A stretch of DNA of 64,000 bases from Calliopum simillimum. Taxonomy: Eukaryota > Arthropoda > Insecta > Diptera > Lauxaniidae. The stretch is taken from contig OX638369.1 of NCBI GenBank assembly GCA_951812925.1, positions 41,225,061-41,289,060 on the forward strand. The letters are read 5' to 3'. Each line of letters begins with the position of its first letter. Position 1 is the first letter of the stretch. Position numbers and translations under genes: made by a program. Below are positions 1 to 10,397 of the stretch, piece by piece. The notes under the pieces are model-generated. The model searched no databases, was not told where the DNA came from, and worked only from the letters and a program-made list of their open reading frames with translations.

Positions 1-449
1 CAACAGAACGGCGCCACAAGCCACACAGCGAATGTCACAATCAATTTATTCAAAACCAAGTTTGGTGAACGTGTTATCTTACGAAATGGCCCAGTCGATT
101 GGCCGCCTCGGTCGTGCGATTTGACTCCGTTAGACTATTTCCTATGGGGCTACGTCAAGTCTATGGTCTATTCCAACAAGCCATCAACGATTGATGAACT
201 TCGTACGGATATCGATCGTAAAATTACAGCAGTATCGGCCGATTTATGCTTGAAAACCGTAGAAAATTTGGTTCAGCGTCTGGACTTTTGCAAGCGTGCC
301 CGTGGTGGCCACGCAAAAGAAATCGAGTTCCATACATAATGAGATCGAATGTACTTTCACAGGAATAAAGAGTTTCATTGATATCCAAAACCGTTTTTGT
401 TTTATTTAAAAAATTTTTGTAGCGCTCTTATTGAAAAACTCTTTATATG
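1..449 (+). mobile_element. 3' part of a rosa-type (DD41D) mariner-superfamily transposon, cut by the window edge
   Basis: Frame 1 is open from base 1 to a TAA at 337-339 and encodes the C-terminal third of an IS630-Tc1-mariner transposase. The block around PPRSCDLTPLDYFLWG is the typical third catalytic region. The second catalytic site reads QQNGATSHTA, where the family normally has QQD, so the second aspartate is changed to asparagine and the enzyme should be dead even if the 5' half outside the window is intact. There are 41 residues between that position and the D of TPLDYF, the spacing of the rosa (DD41D) group first known from tephritids. After the stop, an AATAAA-containing tail runs to a likely terminal repeat ending near 449 (AGCGCTCTTATTGAAAAACT). 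Confidence 0.75.
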
Positions 450-1789
450 AAGTTGCAAAAAGTCGGGTTAGAAATCAATCAATCCATGACTGAAAGTTTA
501 TGAATTTGGGGACAGAAGCAAAAATTTTTTGTGTCTACATCAGTCTACTTGTTTCTGGTCTATTTGATATTTTGTCTGTTCGTTTACCACAAATTTTAAC
601 AAGTTTTTACTGGAAAAGCTCTCGTTTATCCATAAAAAATATGTAAACAAGTGGTTTTCGGGTAGAAACTTCTTAAACTTTATAGTAAACGAAGACTGAT
701 TCTTCAAATTGCTTTCATCTTGAAATTTAAGCTTTAGTTTAGTTTTATTAAAAAAAAACAAAAAAAAATGTAGAATAAAAAAAAATCATTATTTCGCCCA
801 TAACTTTGTAATTTAATAAAATCCATAATTTAACTTCTCGAAATACAAGACTCGGAACAGCTGAAGTGGGGCACTACTTACGGTGCTAAATATTAAACGG
901 TTCCAAATGTTTAAGTTTTCGGAAGAGGTCGCTTTTGTTCATTTTACTCAAATATCCGACAATTTAGTGTGGCTTCCGTTGTTTCGCAGTGGCAGCGGCA
1001 GCAAAAGTTTTGATTTCTAACAAAGTTTGTCTGCACTACAAAAATAACAACAACAACAACAAATGATTTTTCCTCTTAAGAGTGGACCTCATATATAAAG
1101 TTGACAACCACAAAAAGAATTATGTTAAATATTACCCATTTGAGGTAAACTTACCATTAACCACTTGAAAAACATCTAAAGAACTAAAACCAAAAAAAAA
1201 AAAACGGATTTCCTTTACTTTGATAAAAATGCTAAGTTCGCCCAGTACGAGAGGACACACCGATAGTTATATCTTTTTTTTCTATAGCCCCATTTTCAAA
1301 ACTGCAGCACACAATTTAAGTAATGTTTTCGCGATGTTTTTTTTTTAACACTTAAGCCAACGCTCAAGGGATAGTCCCCATAAATGCAATGCACCGTGTT
1401 GATTTGCGGAAAAAATAAAAATTGGATAGAGGGATGGGGAAAAAGAGAAGTGGTGTCGATGAACATTTTTCGTACATCTACCGATGACACAACCATCGGG
1501 AAAAGCGCTTGCTCGGAGATTATTTCACAACTTAATCGAAGGAATATAGAAAGAATTATCTCGCATCCAAGATGGTGAAGCCAAATCAAGTCACGCTTGG
1601 CATGTATTGCAATATAAAGTTTTTAGAGACTTTATAAACAAAAGCTTGTAAAAAATTAAGTTTTTAACCGATTTCATCAAAACTTGGAAATATTATATAG
1701 CCAATATACCAAACTATAATTTTCCGATCAAATATTTGTCAAGAATATTTTTATAAATTATTATTTAGCCAATTTTTTGTTCTAGAGCT
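450..1789. other. A+T-rich stretch without recognised gene
   Basis: Only short random ORFs are visible. There is an (AAC)n run near 1047-1062 and several A/T homopolymers. The ORFs on both strands at 1296-1589 overlap each other and resemble no family I know. Confidence 0.5.
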
Positions 1790-2130
1790 ATGAAAAATTT
1801 GAAAAAAAAAATACCGCCATATACCTTATCAGAAGTAAATTCTAAACCGTTAAAAAATTTTCCGGGTCGCAAGTACTTTCAAATTTATGATAAAAAGAAT
1901 GCCGCTCGGTGTGCTGAATTTGCAGACATCACGTCATTCGGGACTTGTTTTTTCAAGCAGTTTGTTGCATTGTTGTTATTTAGCACCTCGAGAGTCAAGC
2001 GGTATGCTTTTTATCATAACTTCAAAAGTACTTTGGACTTTCGAGCTTGCAACGGTTTTTAAATCATTCATGAAGTTCTATAAAAGGCTGAAATTTAGTT
2101 AATTGTTTCGTTTCAGTACAAAACTAATAC
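1790..2130 (+). promoter_or_regulatory. Displaced upstream block of peptide gene 1
   Basis: This stretch matches 14777-15060, the block directly upstream of peptide gene 2, at roughly three bases in four, ending with AAAGGCTGAAATTTAGTTAA and CAAAACTAATA. A shared core (AAGCGGTAT then CTTTTTATC and CTTCAAAAGTACTT) also occurs upstream of genes 3 and 4. In gene 2 the block lies at about -490 to -200 from the start site. Here the match stops near 2130 and resumes at 8489, so about 6.3 kb of transposons separates it from gene 1. Both copies contain a CGGGAYTTGTTTT element that loosely resembles an NF-kB site; this is only a suggestion. Overlapping reading frames are open in both copies, but similarity is equal in two frames, so I do not call it coding. 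Confidence 0.55.
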
Positions 2131-2305
2131 AAGGACTGTACCGAAAAGTAACTGCACACTTTGAAATACGTTTTTCTCCCAGTGTAGGCATTTATTTGAA
2201 ACAATAAATGCACCGTTAGAAAGCGTGATCAATTGTACTTTAATTTCTTTTTCAATTTTTGGTATTCTCATAGTAGATGTCACGCTGTCCCGTATCGAAT
2301 TTGGC

Positions 2306-3005
2306 ATGCGCAAGAAAATTGTGCACTATTACTGTACTAAGAAAGAAATTTCGTACAGAAAGTTGGTCAGACGCTACAAATTCAGTGTCAATAGTGTAAA
2401 AATATTATTATCAAGTACGGGAGAACGGGAGCATTCTCTCCAAGGTTTAAAAAAAGTGAAAGAAAACAAGGTCCTGGTGATCCAAAATGAGAAAAGAAGG
2501 TAGTGACTTTAATAAATAAAGACAAGACGGGATTTGTCAAAACAGACTGGAAGCAAAATCGATCATTCAACGAGTGAAGCATAGGTATATGTAGCACCCG
2601 AAAAAAGTGAAAGAGAAGATCAAGCTGGTAAAACATGTCTTCAAAATTTGTATGATCATTTACTTAAAGAAATAACAAAATGAGTTATAATGGATGATGA
2701 AATCTATGTCAAAATGAACCCAAGAACATTGCCAGATCCCAAATTCTACTCAAATAGAAAAGTTAGTAATGTCGATCAATCAATATCGACAGTTAAAGTA
2801 GAGAGCTTTGGCGAAAATGTTCCTTTTTGGCAATCTTTTGCTCCTGCTTTCAAACATTAGCTTTATTTTTCACAAAAAGGAAGATATATGCCGAATTTCA
2901 CAGAGAAAAGTATCTGAAATGCCGTTTTAAATCATTTTTTAAGAAACACTTGCATCAACAATATTTTGGCTTAACTTTGCCACAGCAGTGTTTTCATAGC
3001 TAAAG
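2306..3005 (+). pseudogene. Decayed Tc1/mariner-superfamily transposase relic
   Basis: The translation in shifting frames gives a recognisable transposase order. It has an N-terminal helix-turn-helix-like start (MRKKIVHYYCTKKEISYRKL at 2306), then VIMDDEIYVKMNPRTLPDP near 2690, where MDDE carries the first catalytic aspartate. Next come a VSNVDQS...VKVESFGENVPFWQ segment and FKKHLHQQYFGLTLPQQCF near 2940. Several stops and frameshifts break it, for example after KNEKRR at 2501 and after FKH near 2860. Spacing to the remaining catalytic residues is lost. A hAT-like MITE (3014-3159) sits immediately after the last recognisable part. It is a non-functional fossil. Confidence 0.6.
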
Positions 3006-3013
3006 AAGGTAAC

Positions 3014-3159
3014 TAGTGATGAGCAAAATTAATCTTGGTCTTGATTCTTAGTTTTTGTCTTGGTAATTTTGCAAGAACAAGATCAAGACCAAGCTACTGA
3101 TATCATTGCAAGTTCAATACCAAGACTGCTATGTCTTGGTCTTTGCTTGTTCATCGCTA
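3014..3159. mobile_element. 146-bp hAT-like MITE with 8-bp target duplication
   Basis: The terminal inverted repeats are TAGTGATGAGCAA on the left and TTGTTCATCGCTA on the right. They are flanked by AAGGTAAC (3006-3013) and AAGGGAAC (3160-3167), an 8-bp direct repeat with one mismatch, as expected for hAT insertions. The interior has repeats of CAAGACCAAG in both orientations and no coding sequence. Confidence 0.75.
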
Positions 3160-3344
3160 AAGGGAACCCACCATGAATGGTTACTTGTTATTGTGGCAAT
3201 CTTTCTATCCAAGACTAAATGATTTTAATTTACATAAGCCATATTCACGATCTTGTTGCATCGTAGCAAATGCAAATTTGCAAGAGTGAATAACTGTGAG
3301 CATACGCTGTTCTAAATAGCTATTGCAGTTGTTTCAGAACAGCT

Positions 3345-4215
3345 GTTTTTTACCCTACACCCAGGGTATATTCACTTTGTCCTTCCGTTTGTAACGCAGA
3401 GAGGAGCCGTGGCAGATGTACAAAGTATATATATTCCTGATCAGCGTCACCTCCTGAGTTGACATAGCCATGTCCGTCTGTCTGGCTGGCTGGCTGGCTG
3501 GCTGTGTGTTGAAATACACTTTTTGGGAAAACTGAGCAAGATAATTCAATGAAATTTGGTACACTGCCTCCATCGTCAAAGTTAGCTCGGGGGATTGAAA
3601 ATGAGCGATATTGGTCAACGGACACGCCTACCGCCCATACAAAAAATATATTCAAAATGCAATTTCAGGAGTATTTTTTTACGTCAATGCAAGCAAAATA
3701 CTCTTAGATGCTAAGAATTGTAAGCGCAAGCTCTGAGAAAAACTGAGAAAATTCGGACAATAGGGCGCGGCACCTGCCATATAAGCAAAAACTTCAAAAC
3801 GCTATACTGAAAGCGTTTTTTGAGATATTCGGACCAAATTTGACTCAGACACTAAGAATCATAAATGAAAGCTTTTAACAAAAATTGGGTAAAATCGGAC
3901 AACTGTGCGTGGCACCTCCCATATAAGCAAAAGTTTCAAAATGCTATACTGAAAGAGTTTTTTAAGATAATAAACCAATAAAACTTCACTCAAATACTAA
4001 AGACTATAAATGCACGCTCTAAGCTAAAACTGGAGGAACTCGGACAAGAGGGCGTAGCACCTCACATATAAACAAAAGCTTCAAAACGCTATACTGAAAA
4101 CGTTTTTCACTCAGACACTAAAAACTATAAATGCAAGCTCTAAACAAAAACTGGGTGAACTCGGACAAGAGGGCGTACCATATGAGCAAGATTTTAAAAA
4201 TATTGCAGTGTAGGG
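3345..4215. repeat. Dispersed dipteran repeat with (GGCT)n and about four ~120-bp tandem units
   Basis: The first part has the layout common in many fly genomes: CACCCAGGGTATATTCACTT, a CATGTCCGTCTGTCTGGCTGG microsatellite (about 3470-3502) and 'AAATTTGGTACACTGCC'. From about 3700 to 4210 a unit of 110-130 bp is repeated about four times. Its landmarks are CTGGGTGAACTCGGACAAGA, GGGCGTGGCACCTCCCATAT and CTTCAAAACGCTATACTGAA. The same unit occurs once at 22725-22765 and 57945-58010 next to the LINE copies. It has no coding capacity. Confidence 0.6.
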
Positions 4216-4799
4216 TTTGGCCAGGCCTTACTAGTTTTGTTTTGCTGTCAAACAAATTTTGAATTTAAAATTTATTTGATATCTTATTTTGAATTAAAAG
4301 TTATTTTATTGAATTTTTGTGGGTTATTTAGAAGAAAACAACAATTTTATTAATTTTATACATATAGTACCTATGTACAATAGGGTGGAGTGAAATTTGT
4401 TTTTTGCGATTTTCGAAATGGCTCTCATGAGAAAAGATGCTCCATAATATTCTTAATAAAAAATGTTATAGGGTACTTTTTGATATTTTAATGTTTTGTA
4501 CTGCCACAAAGACATTGAAGTTTTGATAGGACCATCTCTTCTTTCTGAACCACATACAGCAGCAGTAGCTTCACTAACAATTTGATTTGAATATGACCTT
4601 TAATTCCCTGGCACATTTAGAATATGTAAAAAATAAAAATCTCCATAAAGCCGCGCTCCTTCACATTGTGTACTATAGCAAGCATATTTATGAATTTCAT
4701 ATGAAAAACATAAAAATTATTCTGACAGAAAATAATAGTTGCGCTGATTTATCAATCAACAAAGAAATGGTTTTCTAAAATGTTTAGTCAAAATACATA
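4216..4799. other. A+T-rich stretch; possible edge of an older insertion
   Basis: No gene is seen. A TAGGGTGGAGTG motif at 4382 and AATCTCCATAAAGCCGCGCTCC near 4638 reappear as related copies near 7150-7178 on the other side of the Tc1 element. This suggests that the Tc1 element landed in, or beside, an older repeat. Confidence 0.35.
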
Positions 4800-4801
4800 T
4801 A

Positions 4802-6482
4802 CTGTCAGCGTCAAAAGAAATTGTACACGTTAATATGTTATGTTTTTGTCTTTATTTTACTAGTTGGCTTTATCATTTTATTCAACATATTATGTTTTTT
4901 GAAAAATATATTGTATATTCTTTCATTTTATAAAAAAAAAAACAAAAATTTAACAATAAAACAAATTATAGAACAACAACTTAAAATACTTCAAATTCAC
5001 AGCGTCAAAAGAAATTGTACAGTAAGTATAAAAAAATTATTTCAAAGAATTTTAAAGAGGTTAGTATTTTGTTTGCTTTCCATTTACGTTGATTACAGCT
5101 TATAATCTTCTGGGCATCGATTCCACTAGGTTTCGGGTTACATCGGAAGAGATTTTTTGCCATTCCTCCATTATCACTGATTTTAGAGAGTCTTTGCTGG
5201 TAATCGTTCTTTTTCTAATCTGACGGTCCAGATGCTCCCACAAATGCTCGATAGCGTTAAGGTCGGGTGACTGGGCGGGATGATCCAGCTGTTTTGGGGT
5301 ATGATATAGCAGCCATTCCTTTACTATTTTAGAAGTGTGCTAAGGATCATTGTCTTGTTGAAAGACCCAAGTTTGATCCAAGCCCAATTTGTCCACACTA
5401 GGTTGCAAATTATCTTTCAAAATGGTGAGGTAATCTGTTTTATTCATAGTGCTCTCTATGAAAACCAAGTTACCTACACCACTGGCTGCCATACACCCCC
5501 ATACCATGACCGAACCACCACCATGCTTGACGGTAGATATTACATTTTGTTGGGCAAATGCTGAATTTTTGCATCTCCAAATTTTAGTTGGTGTTTTCCT
5601 ACCAAAAATTTCAAATTTGCTCTCGTCAGTAAAGACCACATTATTCCAGAATGAATTTGGTTTATTTTGATACTTTTTAGCAAAATTCAGACGTCGCTGT
5701 TGATTGATTTTTGATATGAAAGGTTTGCTTCTTGGAACTCGTCCACGTAGTCCATTTGCATGTAGTGCTCTACGTATAGTACTGGAGCTAACGTTAACAC
5801 CTGAGCGTTCTGAAATGTTCTCGGATATTTTAACAGCACTTTCAGTTGGATTTTGCTTCACTCGTCGCACAATGGATCGAATTTGAGTCGCATTTAGTTT
5901 ACGGGGTCTTCCAGATTTGGGACAATTTTGTAAATTTTCGAACTTTTTGTAATTATCAATTATATGTTTTACAGTATTTTGGCTTCTATCAATCATCAAA
6001 CCAATTTCACGCAATGTTTTTCCTTTTTTATAATATTTTAGCACAAGTTCGCGAACATCCAGGGAGGTTTGTTTACCCATTTTGAAAATAAATTTCGTTA
6101 CTCAAAAATCTTCAGATTTGAACTGATCCTCACGACGTCAAGTCAATTAATAATTATTATCATTAGTTAATATTGCCTACAACATGATAAAAAGTCAAAT
6201 CACTAAAAATAACGGGAATTTTTTACCGTTAAAATTCTTTAAAATATTTGGTGCACGTGTTGTACAATTTCTTTTGACGCTATTAATATGAAGATGTTTT
6301 TGTTTTTGTTCTATGAATTTTTGTTATTGTAATATAGTTGTTGTTTTTATTATGTACATTAAGAGAGGAGAAAATATATTATTAAAAAAACAAAAAATGT
6401 AAAACAAAAGGGAATTGCAAAAGAGTATAATTTAACTGCAAACATAGAGGAACAACGTGTACAACTTCTTTTGACGCTGACG
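4802..6482 (-). mobile_element. 1.68-kb Tc1-like transposon with IR/DR ends
   Basis: The element is bounded by TA at 4800-4801 and 6483-6484. Each end carries two copies of a 21-22 bp direct repeat (CAGCGTCAAAAGAAATTGTA): 4806-4827 and 5000-5021 on the left, 6261-6281 and 6459-6479 in reverse on the right. Long terminal repeats of about 220 bp with paired direct repeats are the IR/DR arrangement of one Tc1 subgroup (as in Paris, S and Bari3 types). Because both ends are complete and the transposase has one stop, this is among the younger insertions here. Confidence 0.88.
5100..6080 (-). pseudogene. Tc1-family transposase (DD34E), one in-frame stop
   Basis: Full length is 326 codons, normal for Tc1 transposases. 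The N-terminal paired-like DNA-binding region is present (MGKQTSLDVRELVLKYYKKG, then a GRPRK AT-hook-like motif near residue 58). The first catalytic D is in FTDESKF (about residue 152), followed by GGGSVMVWGC. The second D is in VFQQDND (about residue 242), and E is in NAIEHLWEHLD, exactly 34 residues after the second D. The only defect is a TAG at 5340-5342, four codons after the second D, where the family has lysine before HTS. Everything after the stop stays in frame to TAA at 5100-5102. It could be one mutation from intact, or an allele or assembly difference. Confidence 0.9.
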
Positions 6483-6484
6483 TA

Positions 6485-7472
6485 TGTATGTTCCATGAAC
6501 ACTTCGCTATATAACAACACGAAAATAAACAACTGTGAGCTTAGTTATTGCAAGTTGAAAATTGTAAGTTTTATTCAAACTTTTAGAGGCAAAAAAGGAG
6601 TTGTTTTGATACACTTCTTCACCTTATCCCACTCACAAGAAGCTAACAAACAAAACCTCATCAATAATTTTCAGTGCCAACATTTGGAGGTCGATTTAAT
6701 ATTAATAATTTAAAAATACCAAGAAAAAAGGCGCTTTAGCTCGGTTTATTCGCAATAAGGAAATGTTCCGATTAATTTTTCTTATTTTCCAACTCTGGAC
6801 AAATTAACGAACAGGCCTTATCAAAACATTTTAATTTCCAAGACTTCGAGGTAACTATAATATAGGTAATTTAAACATGCCTCGAAATATAGGTAATTTA
6901 AACATGCCTCGAAAGTCTGGATTTTAATTTTTATGTTTTCCAACTCAGGAAAAGTGGACGAACAAAACCCCATCAAAAAAACTTCAGTGTTCCAACTTTG
7001 AGTTTTTCCCTATATTCTCAGGATGTGTTTGATTGACTTGGGGCAGTACTAAAACTCAAAATTTTGAAAAAATATTTATACACCTCTAAAAGGTGATTGA
7101 CGGAGCACCTTTTCCGCACTGAGCCGTTTTGAATATGTACAAATAAAAAATCTCCATAGAGCAGCGCTCCACCCTAATGTGCAATATATATGTATGTACA
7201 TCTATTTTTGCACAATTTTTACAAAATTTATTTTTTTTTTTTTTATTTTTAAAAACAAAAAAGTCATTAAGCAATTGTGCCAATCACAAATGAAAAAAAC
7301 ATAAAGTCAGTCACAATAGACTATTGGAAATCAATCGTGCAATAGGTTTTTGTCTTGCAAATTTTGTCTTTTGAAAAATCAATAGAATTTGTTTCTGCAA
7401 CTTAAAATAATTTTGCATTTGCTCTGATTCAACACGATCGTAATTATGGCAATTGTTAAATTTTATATACAT
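6485..7472. other. A+T-rich stretch without recognised gene
   Basis: A short duplication (ATATAGGTAATTTAAACATGCCTCGAAA, twice) lies at about 6860-6915. Around 7126-7178 there is a related copy of the 4600-4660 sequence. No coding sequence is convincing. Confidence 0.4.
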
Positions 7473-8488
7473 GGGGAATTCCATGCGAAGTTTTTCGACG
7501 AAAAATTTTTACCACGGAAATGTGTTCTTCAAGTACTTTTGATGACCCATTCAAATTTTTACGACAAGAAGTTGCGCCAAACTCGATACATCCATTAGGC
7601 AAATTATTGTGTAGACCGATTTTCTCGTTTGTTCATGATATTCAGGCGTGAATAACTCGAAATGAGTGCAGTTTCAAGGTGATTCAAAATGATTAGGACG
7701 AAACTTTTTTCTTGTATGCTGAAAGATATTTTCGTCATGGATAAAAAAATGTTTCCGCATGCGCATGAGTCTATGCCCAGTCTCAAAATGTTTGTCGAAG
7801 TAACCTTTGTTAGTCACAAAATTTTTAGAGTGGAGTGCTCCATATTGCTCTAAGGAGCTCGATATAACTGAGCGCGGGAAAATAAAAAACTCGATTTTAA
7901 AGGATATCTGCTAATTTTTTATTATCCGATAACTTTGTATGATTATAACAGTGAAAGTACACCCAATATCGAATTCAGAAAGTAACTTTGCTTCATTTGA
8001 TACTAAAAAATGAGAACTAGCATGCAGATTTCCTTTAAAATCCAGATTTTTATCTTCCCGCGCATCAGCCAAAACGAGCTCCTGAGGGCAATATGGAAGA
8101 CTCCAGTCTGAAAATTTTGTGACTACTAAAAAACACCTTGAAAAACATTTCGAGACTGTGTGAGCCAACAAATTTCGGGGCCAACGATACGAAAAGTAGA
8201 AAAACAAATAAAAGTAAATAAAAAAAAAAATGTTTTATCATTTAAGAAAATATTTTTTTGAATACAATAAAAAAAGTTTCTCCCTAATCATCATGCCTTG
8301 AAAAAACACTCATTTCGAGTTATTCACGCCTGAAAATCAAAAAAAGACAAGAAAATTGGTCTCTGCAACAATCTGTTTAGTGAATATATCGGGTTTGGCG
8401 CAACGGATAGTTGTAAAAATTTAAATAGGCCATTCGTGGTAAAAATCAATTTTTATTTTTCGTCAAAAAACTTCGCATGGAATCGCCC
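7473..8488. mobile_element. ~1-kb element with long imperfect inverted ends
   Basis: The left end GGGGAATTCCATGCGAAGTT matches the reverse complement of the right end (GGGCGATTCCATGCGAAGTT). The similarity continues inward for about 200 bp, including the GGCGTGAATAACTCGAAATGAG region near 7645 and its reverse near 8310. A possible short target duplication is ATACAT (7467-7472) and ATACAC (8489-8494). The right end abuts exactly the point where similarity to the gene 2 promoter resumes, so this insertion sits in the upstream region of peptide gene 1. Superfamily not determined. Confidence 0.6.
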
Positions 8489-8567
8489 ATACACATATGT
8501 ACTTTAAGCTGTATATTTTGTTTTAGTTAACAACAATTTGTGCAAGTAATTCATGAAGACAATTCAG

Positions 8568-8618
8568 TGATAAAATTTTGTTATAAAACTGTCTGATATT
8601 TGCTCGTAACAATTCAGT
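8568..8618 (+). promoter_or_regulatory. Core promoter of peptide gene 1
   Basis: TATAAAA at 8582-8588 and the arthropod initiator TCAGT at 8614-8618 give a predicted start at A8616, with the TATA box at -34. A TGATAA (GATA-factor type) site at 8568-8573 lies at -48. The same three elements at the same spacing occur in all four gene copies. The predicted leader is 25 nt. Confidence 0.65.
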
Positions 8619-8640
8619 AGGTTTTTATAAACTGTTCCGA

Positions 8641-8766
8641 ATGTTTAATTTAATCTGTAAAAAAATTGTGGTTCTTTTGTTTGTAGCAGTGATGGCAGCG
8701 TTGGCAGAAGGTGGTCCTGGGTGTAAACCTTGGAACCCGCGCGATTGTCCTCTTATGGGGGGCTAA
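8641..8766 (+). CDS. Peptide gene 1: short secreted two-cysteine peptide (41 aa)
   Basis: The 41-residue product starts MFNLICKKIVVLLFVAVMAA, a typical signal peptide with a basic N-region and hydrophobic core; cleavage near residue 23-24 is likely. The remainder is GPGCKPWNPRDCPLMGG, with two cysteines seven residues apart (a possible disulfide loop) and a terminal glycine that could serve for C-terminal amidation. It is too short for most gene finders. Support comes from three paralogs with the same start, cysteine pair and stop position, and from a conserved core promoter 25 nt upstream. AATAAA at 8801-8806 predicts an unspliced mRNA of only about 200 nt. The family is not one I recognise: it lacks the CxxC of Drosophila Bomanins. 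An immune, venom-like or reproductive-gland role is possible but not shown. Confidence 0.62.
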   Translation: MFNLICKKIVVLLFVAVMAALAEGGPGCKPWNPRDCPLMGG

Positions 8767-9351
8767 GATTTTAATCATTACTAAAAATGAAATATACAGA
8801 AATAAATAATAGCTGTGCTTGAACATTATCTATTTGTTTTTTTCATTTACATCTGTGTTAAAGTGTCTTTACTTCATGCTACAGGGCACCACCAACTTTT
8901 CAGTAAATTGGTTTTGGCCCCTTTAGAAGCGCGTATACTGGCTCTTTGTCTCGCCTTCGCGTATTTTTACGTAAAGGTAAACTTATCTTCCCTACATTTT
9001 TGTTTTTTTTTTTTTATAACAGATGTGAAGTGGTTCTAATCCAAGGATTATAAATCCCCATTTGGGTCAACATCAGTGCAAGATGCTTGTTTGCTCAGTT
9101 GAATAAAATATGGGCATGTGAAGTGGTTCTAATCCAAGGATTACAAATCCCCATTTGGGTCAACATCAGTGCAAGATGCTTGTTTGCTCAGTTGAATAAA
9201 ATATGGGCATCATCGGGGGAGATGCCTTCAAATGGTGATATTTCGAAGAGCAAGAGCTCAATAGACCATAGATCATAAGGTTGTCCGTTATTTACCAATT
9301 TCTTTGTTTTTAAGAAGGAACCTTCTAAATGACGCACTTATTGGCCAATAA
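8767..9351 (+). other. Conserved 3' flank of peptide gene 1 with a LINE fossil
   Basis: The flank after the stop (GATTTTAATCATTACT..., the GTGTCTTTACTTCATGCT block, GGGCACCACCAACTTTT) recurs after every family member. From about 9070 the sequence encodes FAQLNKIW, the same residues as in the LINE at 51208-51928. So a fragment of a non-LTR retrotransposon lies in the flank, and also at 22365, 58280 and 63870. The reverse complement of 63721-64000 matches this region. Confidence 0.6.
9024..9210 (+). repeat. 93-bp tandem duplication
   Basis: Two adjacent copies of about 93 bp (GTGAAGTGGTTCTAATCCAA ... AATAAAATATGGGCAT) differ at about one base (GGATTATAAA versus GGATTACAAA). It is a very recent local duplication within the 3' flank of gene 1. 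The paralogous flank at the right edge has a single copy. Confidence 0.85.
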
Positions 9352-10394
9352 CACTGTTCAACGGCAAAAAATTATCTGAGTTCAGACCATGAAATTATTA
9401 CTCCTAGCTATTGACATAGTAGGACTGCATTTACAAAATTTTCCCATCACGTCTCAATTTTCAGAAAAATTGACATATCCAAAATCACGACTTACATCCG
9501 CGCGAAAATAAATTAAAAAATTTTTATCCGTCAGAATTTTATAAACAAAATGTCAAACGATTCAGAAAATAGCAATAATTTCAAATCTGAAAAAAATTTT
9601 GAAATCGGTCTGGCAGATTTTTTTGTAGGCCCGTTTAATTGAGAAAATGTACTGAAAAAACCGAACACCAACCATCTTTAATTACATAAATCTTGCCTAA
9701 ATCAATACAAAATTAAAAAAACTCTTCACGAGCTTATGCGTCATTATTTTAACTTTATATTGATACCAAAAACTTATGGATTAGACCATGAATAATCAAT
9801 TTATTTCTTTTTGAACAAAAAATGTACAAACAGAAAGTCATACAAAAGCTATTGAATTTTTGTATCATAGCTACTTGGAAATAAAAGTACTTGTATGACT
9901 TCCTGTATGTACATTTTTTGTTCAAAAGGAAATAAGTTGGTTATTCATGGTCCAATCCTTAAGTTTTTGATATCAAAATAAAGTTAAAAAAATGACGCAT
10001 AAGCTCGTGCAGAGTTTTTTTTAATGTTGTATTGATTTAGGCAAGATTTATGTAATTAAAGATGGTTGGTGTTCGGTTTTTTCAGTACATTTTCTCAATT
10101 CAACGGGCCTACAAAAAAATCTGCCGGACCGATTTCAAAATTTTTTCAGATTTGAAATTATTGCTATTTTCTGAATCGTTTGACATTTTGTTTATAAAAT
10201 TCTGACGGATAAAAATTTTTTAATTTATTTTCGCGCGGATGTAAGTCGTGATTTTGGATTTGTCAATTTTTCTGAAAATTGAGACGTGATGGAAAAATTT
10301 TGTAAATGCAGTTCTACTATGTCAATAGCAAGGAATAATAATTTTATGGTCTGAACTGAGATAAAAACAAAAACCTGAAATTCGTTGAACAGTG
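9352..10394. mobile_element. 1.04-kb foldback (near-perfect palindrome) insertion
   Basis: The left arm (from CACTGTTCAACG) and the right arm (to CGTTGAACAGTG) are inverted copies for almost 500 bp each, meeting at a loop of about 45 bp near 9847-9890. The insertion is flanked by TAA on both sides (9349-9351 and 10395-10397). The paralogous flank at the right end of the window reads straight through the site (GGCCAATAATCAA on the reverse strand). CACTG ends with a 3-bp duplication would fit a CACTA/CMC or PIF-type non-autonomous element. It has no coding sequence. Confidence 0.85.
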
Positions 10395-10397
10395 TAA

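Noticed and set aside
1238..1260. AGTACGAGAGGA, identical to the rRNA sarcin-ricin loop core
   Set aside because: Only 12 bases match, and the flanks do not resemble large-subunit rRNA or a mitochondrial insertion. Chance is more likely.
1939..1950. NF-kB-like site CGGGACTTGTTTT upstream of gene 1 and its gene 2 counterpart
   Set aside because: The match to the GGGRNYYYYY type is imperfect and not kept in genes 3 and 4, so it is mentioned only as weak evidence within the block.
1887..2102. Similar ORFs at 1790-2102 and 14777-15026 (YDKK..., HCCYL...) as a possible second conserved protein
   Set aside because: Similarity is equal in two reading frames and the block is rearranged upstream of genes 3 and 4. 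It behaves as a conserved non-coding upstream block.
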